In this document: positions 57,086-64,000 of the stretch, piece by piece
Position numbering within the stretch: position 1 is the stretch's first letter
Layout of the letters: every line of letters starts with the position of its first letter
Origin: Rhodamnia argentea
Lineage: Eukaryota > Streptophyta > Magnoliopsida > Myrtales > Myrtaceae
Assembly: GCF_020921035.1 (NCBI RefSeq)
Contig: NC_063160.1
Span: forward strand, 14,163,095 to 14,227,094
Direction: 5' to 3'
Length of the DNA: 64,000 bases
The notes under the pieces: generated by a model
What the model saw: only the letters and a program-made list of their open reading frames with translations
What the model was told of the DNA's origin: nothing
Database searches by the model: none
Program-made: the position numbers and the translations under genes

Positions 57086-59403
57086 TTGCAAAGCCTGAAT
57101 TAAATTAGGGGGTTATTGAAGACCCATGAATATATATACACACAAATGTATATATGATGAGACATGAGAGGAATGCAAAATGCTTCCTACTTAAGAGAAA
57201 ACGAAAAGCGACCGCATCGACCTACTCACATTTAAGACCTTTTCCCTTCTACCCTTTCCTTGGCTCATGCAACTTCTCTCTCTCCACCTGTATTCTTCGA
57301 AGGAAGGTCTTCTTGTCTTCGTTTTCGTGTTTCAAAAGTCGTATAATGTTCGCCGTCAAAGACACGAGGCAGGAGAGAGAGAGAGATAAGAACTAAGAAG
57401 CTTCCGTTTGACAGCCTCCGACGTGGAGTTCCGACCAATGCGCGCTCCCTCTCTCTCTCTCTCTCTCTCTAGGGGGTTGCCACGAAAATATCTTCTGCGG
57501 AGCTGCTCGGCGAGGGCCCAACTGACCCGAACCAAAGTGAAACGTAGTTATGATGAGATATTCCAAAAATAGATAGAAAAATAAATAAATAGGAAATAGG
57601 AAAAATCAGAAAAAAAAATATTTTTTTGGGGGAGGGTGAATTTATGTCCTGCTGTGGTTGGACCCATATTTCTGAGAATTGGTTGCAATGATTCAATGGA
57701 TATTACCCGAAAAGCATAAAATTTATTGCTATTTCCATTCCCGGGTCAGTTGGGGGAGTAGACGAGATGTGCCTCTAACATGTGATTGGATATATTTTCA
57801 AAATAAAATTTTAAAAAAAATGAAGAAGAAATTTCGTTCTTGAGATTCCCGGGTCCCCGAGAATAATAACTTTTAGAATTAGGAGAAAAGTGCAAGGGTA
57901 AATATCACATGGTGTTAGAGTCGATAAAGAGGAGGAGGCGATGGGATTCGAACTCTCGATGTGTTAGGGACGGAACGATGGAAAGACGAAGCGTGAATCT
58001 TCTTTGAACCGTCCTCGAGATTTATAAAATAATCTTTTTGGGTTGAAAATTAACTTATTTTCTAAAATGTTGGAATTTCTTCGATAAAAAATACATGGAA
58101 ACTTTTGTTGCATAATGGTTTCCCTCGTGCCTTTGCAAGATAGTAAAGTGGAGGGTTTCTCAAAATTTGATCTGAAAATTGGCATGTTTCATGTCCATCG
58201 CTTTTCCCTTTTGATTGTTACACGCGTGTACGATGGTTTTGTTGCAAGAAAAGATGTTTCCTCGGAATTTCTCCCAACACAAAATATCTATTATCGAAAT
58301 TAGCTTTTCGGCTTTTAAATGTAAAAAAAGGTTATGTGGCGATTCTAGACGGGAGGGATCTAGATGGTTAGAAAATCAACATGTAGGTTTTGCAAAGATT
58401 TCAATCAAATTACAGTAATGTGAATGAAGAAGGCTCTGATAATGCGGTTCTACAGAATCGATACATAGAAAACTGGGAGAAACTACACAAACGTAGACCA
58501 AATTGGAGTTTGACTCGGCGGTGTGGCTTAGCAAGTACAATTCCTACCAAAAGGACGAGCATACTCAAACCTTGACGAAGTTTGACTCAACGGCAAAGTA
58601 TCTAAAATAAAGATAAACATTGGAGTTTGACTTGATCACGAGAATTCGAAAGCTACAGCTAAAGAAAATGAAGTGCAGTGCAGAAAATAAAGATAAAGGT
58701 AACTTGTAGATTTGTTCGTGGGGCCTCCTTCATGGGCACCTGATGGTTTTTACAATGGTTGAACTAGTAACTGCCTTCTGATGGTTGCAGTCTCCAGCGC
58801 ATCCTTATCGATAACCTCCACGTTCATTATTCTGCACGGGCTCTTTTGACTAGGTCCTCAGGGAGTTATTTCGACTCGTGTGATGCACTATGTAATTGTC
58901 GATGGTCTTCAAACTGCTCGTAGTGGTTTGCTTCTTTTCTCTTTCTGCCCCTATCAATCGTGCTCACGATCTTTGCTTCAAACCAAGTCTTCAGGAGGTT
59001 GTTTTAGAGCTTGTGTAACTATCTATATCCATTCTTCTACCGGATGTTCGAATAGTGAGTTTTTGTCTATTCTAGCGCACTTTCTACGTGATACTTCAAA
59101 ATCTTGGCGGCGTCGCTTATAATCGGCGCCAATATTCATGGTTATTTCACTTCCTTCTTTATGTGCAGTTGGCTAGGGTGCATGGCATTGATCTGTGTTA
59201 GTGTCGCTAGGCTTCCTAATTTCTCCAATTGATTGATGACTGTAGAGTCCTCACGTGCCGGGCGCGTGACCTTCTCATATCTTGGTATTACACTTCAATA
59301 CCTTTCCCTCACGTTTCAGGTGCTTTTGTCGACAGGCAAATTATTTTGGATGGCAACACCTCTATATTCAATCTATCTATTTTGGAAATCCCATTTTCCC
59401 CTC
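57086..59403. other. Upstream region of RING-H2 gene and unassigned DNA
   Basis: The first part holds the RING-H2 promoter, and a (CT)n run lies at about 57447-57471. Between 58700 and 59400 the base composition is less AT-rich and several short plus-strand frames look vaguely coding, but none carries a recognisable domain or can be joined with confidence. Confidence 0.4.
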
Positions 59404-59463
59404 TATGTATGTATGTATGTATGTATGTATGTATGTATGTATGTATGTATGTATGTATGTATG
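59404..59463 (+). repeat. (TATG)n microsatellite, ~15 units
   Basis: An uninterrupted run of the tetranucleotide TATG/ATGT of about 60 bp. All three frames read as Met-Tyr-Val-Cys repeats, which creates spurious open frames over it. Confidence 0.95.
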
Positions 59464-59663
59464 ATGCTATTGAATCAGATTATCCGCATTTGTTTGAAAT
59501 TTTGGAACTTAAAATGAGCAGGGGGTTAGTGGGGCACCATCAACTATGTGAATTATTCAGGAAAAATAGTCAAGTCGAACGCGCATTTTGTTGATGTGCA
59601 TGTTGCGTCCGAGCAAGGCAACATAAACACAATTCAACGTGTTTATTTAGTGCCATAATCCAT

Positions 59664-62600
59664 GCCAAAAAACACATTCATTAACTCATTAATCATAAGT
59701 TCACGAGTCGCTGTGGTTGGAGACTTCGAGCAATCCTATCACTTCATCTAAGTCGCACTTTGCCTTCAATGAATAATGAAGATGGTGAAGGGAAAATTGA
59801 TGAAACCCGCGTTAATTAGTTTTGCATCTTTCTTTACCACTTGTCTGCCTCTAATATTAAAAACTACCACTTTGCATCTTACAAAAAAACATAAACACAA
59901 AAAAAGAAAAGAAAAGAAAGAAAGAAAGATCAAATTGCCCTTCCTTTCAAAAGTTCCACAGAACGTTTATTAACTCTCTAATCACATGGAAACCCTAAGA
60001 TCCAAAACAATAATCGCAGCGACGATGACAATTATTATCCGTCAGTCTAGGGCCGTCAATTAATCTAAGGAGTGAATGTCCTGTAACTTTGGTTTCTCTA
60101 TTTTGTATTATTTTTTTTACCTTCCCTCGTTTTTGGGAAAAGTGTCAGAAAATCTCTAAACCTATTGTATTGATGCCAATTTAATTCTAAACCTTCGATT
60201 GTGCCAATTTAGTCCTAAATTTTTTGACCTGGGGCCAATTGAATCTTTCCGACTAATTTTAGCCTGATATTCTTGACGAGAACTTTGGTTGACCTACGTG
60301 GCATAACGGGCGTTGGCGTGGATTTTTTTATACAATATTATAATAATTTTTATTTTTAATTTTTAATTTTTTTTTGCCATTCCGGCCACTAGAGAAGAAC
60401 AAAAAATGGGAGAAAAAAAGAGATAAAAATTTAAAAAAAAAAATCAAAAAATAAAAAATTATTGAAGTACTATTTACAAAATGTCCACACCAACAAATAC
60501 TGTGCCACATAGGTCGGCCGACGTCCACGGGCAAAATTAGCTAGAAAGATTGAATGGGCCCCAGGTCAAAAAGTTTAGGACTAAATTGTCACAATAAAAA
60601 AGTTTATGACTAAATTGGCACAAATGCAATAGGTATAGGACTTCTTCGATACTTTTCCCCTCATTTTTCGAGAATTGGCAAGATCCCAGATTAGCCATTG
60701 TAACAGATCGGTAGATTTAGTGTACTACATCATTTGAATACGATATTTATATGGCTCTAATATGAATACTCTCAGTTCGGCTAATAAATTATGTTTTTTT
60801 TATGGGACTTTAAACGTCATTTGAGAATCAAATTCCACACCCTTCACGATGTTGCATCGTTTATGTCGTTTCAGTCCAATTTACATATGAGAAGAGCTGT
60901 TAAATTGTCATTTCACATTCCCTTTGAATACAGGATTTCGATGCAAATAGTGAATTTTCTTCCACCTAATGGCTATTTTATAAAAACCCTCCGAACGAGT
61001 GCTTTCTACTTTAATTTTCCCCTTACAAGAGGTAATGTCTCCTATGACCAAATCAAATCAAGAACTGGCTGAGTAGATATCTTTAATTGCAACATGGAAG
61101 ATACAAAATTTCTTGGAAATTGAGACAAGAAGTTTCTCTCCAAAGTGCTAGAAGCAAAGACAAACCTCTTGCTATACCAATCAAAAAGATTTGCTTTGAT
61201 CTCCAGTCCAATCGCCTCCTTCTTTCTGGCTAATTCTTGGCCTATCGGGGAACTCTAGATTATGGCATTTCACTTGTTTTTTTGCTCCCACTATTTGTAC
61301 ATGAACCGGAAGAGTCCTTCAGGTTCGAGACGTGGACAATATCAATCGGTCAGTAATTCGACCAAAACACATTTATTAGCTCGATGATTATAAGTTCGCA
61401 AGTCGCGGTATCACTTCGCATAAGTCGCACGTTGCCTTTAATGATGATGTAAGTAGTTAAGGAGGAAATTTGACGATACCCGCCTTCATTAGTTTTGCAT
61501 CTTTTGCGGGTTTCGCTCCTCTAATTTCAAAACTATCGCTTTGCATCTTACTGAAACATAAACAAAAAGATCACATTCCCCTTCCTTTCGAAAGTTCCAC
61601 ACACCGACACGAAACCCTAATCCCTAAAACGCTGCCGCCGATAATCGTAAACCCCCCCCTCTCTCTCTCTATATATATGTACATGTTTGTGCGCGCGCGT
61701 GCATATGTAGCTCAATACTTCATGCTTAAAGCGTGACTCGCGTTACGTTGTGCTCATGTTCACCGTTCGACGATCGGTGTCGTGACGAAAGGCAACCTCT
61801 AGACCGGGTGCGGAGGGAGGGAGGGGCAGTATGAAAGAATCGGTTAATGTAATTTTGGCGCTTGATAACGAACAAAAAGTGAGAAGGGGTGTTCTTGATA
61901 TCCCTAATAGTAAAAACAACCGCGATGACGATTAGCACTCCCCATTGATAAATCTAATATTCGAATTCTTGCAAGCTCATTTTTTCCTCTTTTGGTATTC
62001 CTCTCTTTTTTTCTTCTACTCATTCTACGGGAATCAGAAAGATCCCAGTTGAGCCATCCTAACAAACCTGTATACTTCGTGTAATTCCCCCTATGAATAT
62101 AGAGATTTCCATGGATCTGAATTGTAAAGCTTTAATCCACCTAATATACAGTTTATATGTTTTTTTTTATGAGACTCGATATCGTATCAAAGTCAAATTT
62201 CCACATCCTTCACGGCATTGCGTTATTCATACTAGTTTCAATCGAAATTGAATGCAAGACGGGGGAGTTAGAGCGTCATTTCACATTCTATTGAATACAA
62301 GATGTTAGCGCACATGGTTAATTCCCTTACACCTAAAGGCTATTTTATAACTTTTCGGTGTCAATGTTTGATACTTTAATTTTCCCTTTGAAAGAGGTAA
62401 TGTCTCTTATCACCAAATCAAAACCAACGGCACATTTTCAATTGCAACATGCGATAAACAAATTTGCCTGAGGATGGAGGGAACTAAAGGTTCGATGATT
62501 ACGTATGGCCTTGTCTTCTCTCCAGAGTGCTAGAAGCAAGGACAAATCTCTTGCCATAACAACCAAAAGATTTGCTGTAAACCTCCGGTCTAGTCGAATC

Positions 62601-62745
62601 CCTTCTTTGTGGCTGGTCATTGGCCTTTGGGACGGTCCAAAATCATGGCTCTGACTCGATCTTTTGTCCCATTATTAATTCTGGCGGGTAAGCTAATATC
62701 AATGACATTACAAGAGTCAATCAAGTTGAAGATGTGGATGATGTC
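59664..62745. repeat. Head-to-tail segmental duplication, two units
   Basis: Unit A (59664-~61345) and unit B (61361-~62745) share landmarks in the same order. These are ATAAGTTC(A/G)C(A/G)AGTCGC; TTAGTTTTGCATCTTT; CTTCCTTTC(A/G)AAAGTTCCAC; AAGATCCCAG; TGTCATTTCACATTCC or CGTCATTTCACATTCT; GGCTATTTTATAA; AGAGGTAATGTCTC; AGTGCTAGAAGCAA; and an end motif around GACGTGGACAATATC / GATGTGGATGATGTC. The copies are clearly diverged. Unit A contains the transposon at 60135-60659. Unit B has extra sequence around 61650-61980, including (CT)n and GCGCGCGCG runs. No intact gene is visible in either copy. Confidence 0.8.
60135..60659. mobile_element. Mutator-like MITE, 525 bp, 9-bp TSD
   Basis: It starts GGGAAAAGTGTC and ends GATACTTTTCCC. 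Flanks are CTCGTTTTT (60126-60134) and CTCATTTTT (60660-60668), a 9-bp TSD with one difference. The arms carry the same CCAATTTAGTCCTAAA-type units as the 34639-35309 element, and the centre is AT-rich with inverted symmetry. It lies inside unit A of the segmental duplication. Confidence 0.82.
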
Positions 62746-63505
62746 CTCGTTCTATATATAAGTCAACCAAATTGTGGAAGTCTCGAGAAAATCGTGGAGT
62801 GAACAAGAAATAACCAAACTTTGGATTTGGACTGCCTTCATAATAATTCAATTCATCTGAGGGGAAAACAGTAACCGATGCACGAAGAGGTCTCATGCAA
62901 AAAAGAAGAAGATGTTCGTGCGTGAAACCAATCATGCACCATTTTCTGAATGTACATGAAATCAAATGGCATAGGGGATCAAAGAGTTGCCAAAGCAAAA
63001 GCAAAAGAATCTGCCTAGACTCAAATGGGCGGCAGCGGTAAAGTCGTCGCCCGGGTTTGTCCCGACAAGGATCCTTTATAGCTCTCGATTTTGGTGTCTC
63101 GACAAATCTCGATTAATACTACGTAACAATCTGTGACTATCTTTTATCGCATGATTAGTGGTTCGAAATTTAAATTTTGGGCCAGGGATACTATGGACAG
63201 TAATATTTTGTCAAAATCTTCTACGATAGGAATATGGTTGCGTAGGATTTTACAATGATTCATCGTAATTAAATTTGAAATGCTATGAAAAGCGATTTTT
63301 CTTTCAATTTTACGACATTCGGTTGAGACCAAGTGCGGAGAGTCGGTATACATATGATATACCGTTAGTGATTGCTTGTTTTATGGCTAATGTATTGCGA
63401 CTTTGAGAGTTGAATCAAGAATAACAAGAGAGATACGGTTCCACATACTGTACATGAGAGCCGGTTAAGTAGAATTTAGTTGGATCGGACGACCCATGTG
63501 CTTAC
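62746..63505. other. Right-end spacer
   Basis: No gene is supported. A 95-codon minus-strand open frame (63004-62717) has no domain that I recognise. Confidence 0.4.
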
Positions 63506-63892
63506 TAGACCTATCAAAATGGGTCATAGACCCATTTATTAATCATATTTGATGGGTTGATTGTTATTTATGCTAGTTATGTTTAGTAAATGCGTCGTAA
63601 ATGAGTGCAGAATGATGAAACCCAAAATAATATGATTGTTAAATGGGTTCAAAACCTACTTAGACCCAACCTATCTCTATGACTCTCTCTTGCCCTCATT
63701 TCTTGTGCTCGCACACTATGTTTTTTCACCTCAATTTGGGTATAAATTTTTCTAGATTTGGTTAACTATAGAAATTTTTTGACAATATAAATCGGGTTGG
63801 GTATGAGTCACTATATTTGTATTGCATTGAAATAAGTCAATCTAGGTCCGAACCTAATATACCCGATCCAACCCCTTCATTTGATAGATCTA
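63506..63892. mobile_element. hAT-like MITE, 387 bp
   Basis: The ends are TAGACCTATCAAA and, on the other strand, TAGATCTATCAAA (12 of 13 match). GTGCTTAC (63498-63505) and GTGCTCAC (63893-63900) form an 8-bp TSD with one difference. Inner sequence has GGGTCATAGACCC and GGGTTGGGT-type motifs. The TIR differs from the TAGGGGTG group, so it is a separate hAT-type family. Confidence 0.78.
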
Positions 63893-64000
63893 GTGCTCAC
63901 CAAATCATTGTTGCCGGCCAACATTGGAAGGATGGAGCCGCGTCCCATTCAAACCTTTTTTGGACCTCAATCCAAACCAAATGATGAAACAAGCCCAAGC

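Noticed and set aside
57900-57975. Box B-like GGGATTCGAACTC suggesting a tRNA or SINE
   Set aside because: No matching box A at the right distance and no cloverleaf.
59229-59594. Open frames over the TATG repeat
   Set aside because: All three frames stay open through the microsatellite, so the length is an artefact of the repeat.
62717-63004. 95-codon minus-strand frame
   Set aside because: No recognisable domain or homologue and no splice support.
1-64000. LTR retrotransposon or endogenous virus copies
   Set aside because: I saw no paired long terminal repeats, primer-binding site or polyprotein motifs.

Overview
The window reads as nuclear DNA of a flowering plant (a eudicot). Protein genes are split by short GT-AG introns, several products belong to plant-only families (clade-D PP2C phosphatase, NIP-type membrane RING-H2 ligase, OSCA4-type channel, GPI-tailed APF-type aspartyl protease), and AT-rich intergenic DNA is full of short inverted-repeat DNA transposons. 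The repeats give me a weak impression of Myrtaceae, which I cannot test here. I see no operons, CRISPR arrays, rRNA or convincing tRNA genes, and no recognisable retrovirus-like element.

I rebuilt nine protein genes by hand. All exon joins keep the reading frame, and each starts with ATG and ends with a stop. From left to right: a plastid-type universal-stress-like protein (minus, 5418-2916, 5 exons, 215 aa); METTL23-like methyltransferase (plus, 6877-9237, 7 exons, 235 aa); ESF1 ribosome-biogenesis factor (plus, 13553-19514, 7 exons, 716 aa); APF1-like aspartyl protease (minus, 25321-21472, 10 exons, 532 aa); an unnamed small protein (minus, 29105-28579, 2 exons, 138 aa); OSCA4.1 / CSC1-like channel (minus, 32742-30325, single exon, 805 aa); clade-D PP2C (plus, 42417-45214, 4 coding exons, 392 aa); a receptor-like kinase with a very short ectodomain (minus, 49206-46264, 7 exons, 447 aa); and a NIP2-type RING-H2 E3 ligase (minus, 57012-55528, 5 exons, 234 aa).

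The space between genes is accessory in character. Three groups of non-autonomous DNA transposons can be defined from terminal inverted repeats (TIRs) and target-site duplications (TSDs): a hAT-like group with 8-bp TSDs (33232-33960, 53787-54444, 63506-63892, and less certainly 51919-53229 and 40256-40796); a Mutator-like group with long TIRs and 9-12 bp TSDs (34639-35309, 60135-60659, relics at 49626-49944 and 20991-21085); and PIF/Harbinger-like elements with TAA-type TSDs (10334-11707, 51060-51217, possibly 26868-27442). At 59664-62745 a head-to-tail duplication carries a Mutator-like insertion in one copy only.

The genes do not form one pathway. They are housekeeping (ESF1, METTL23) and signalling or membrane genes (OSCA4.1, PP2C.D, receptor kinase, NIP2, APF1). 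The order NIP2 - OSCA4.1 - APF1 matches, as far as I remember, Arabidopsis At4g35840-At4g35870-At4g35880 and the duplicate block around At2g17730-At2g17760, so this looks like a conserved ancestral block with a PP2C, a kinase and many transposons between its members.
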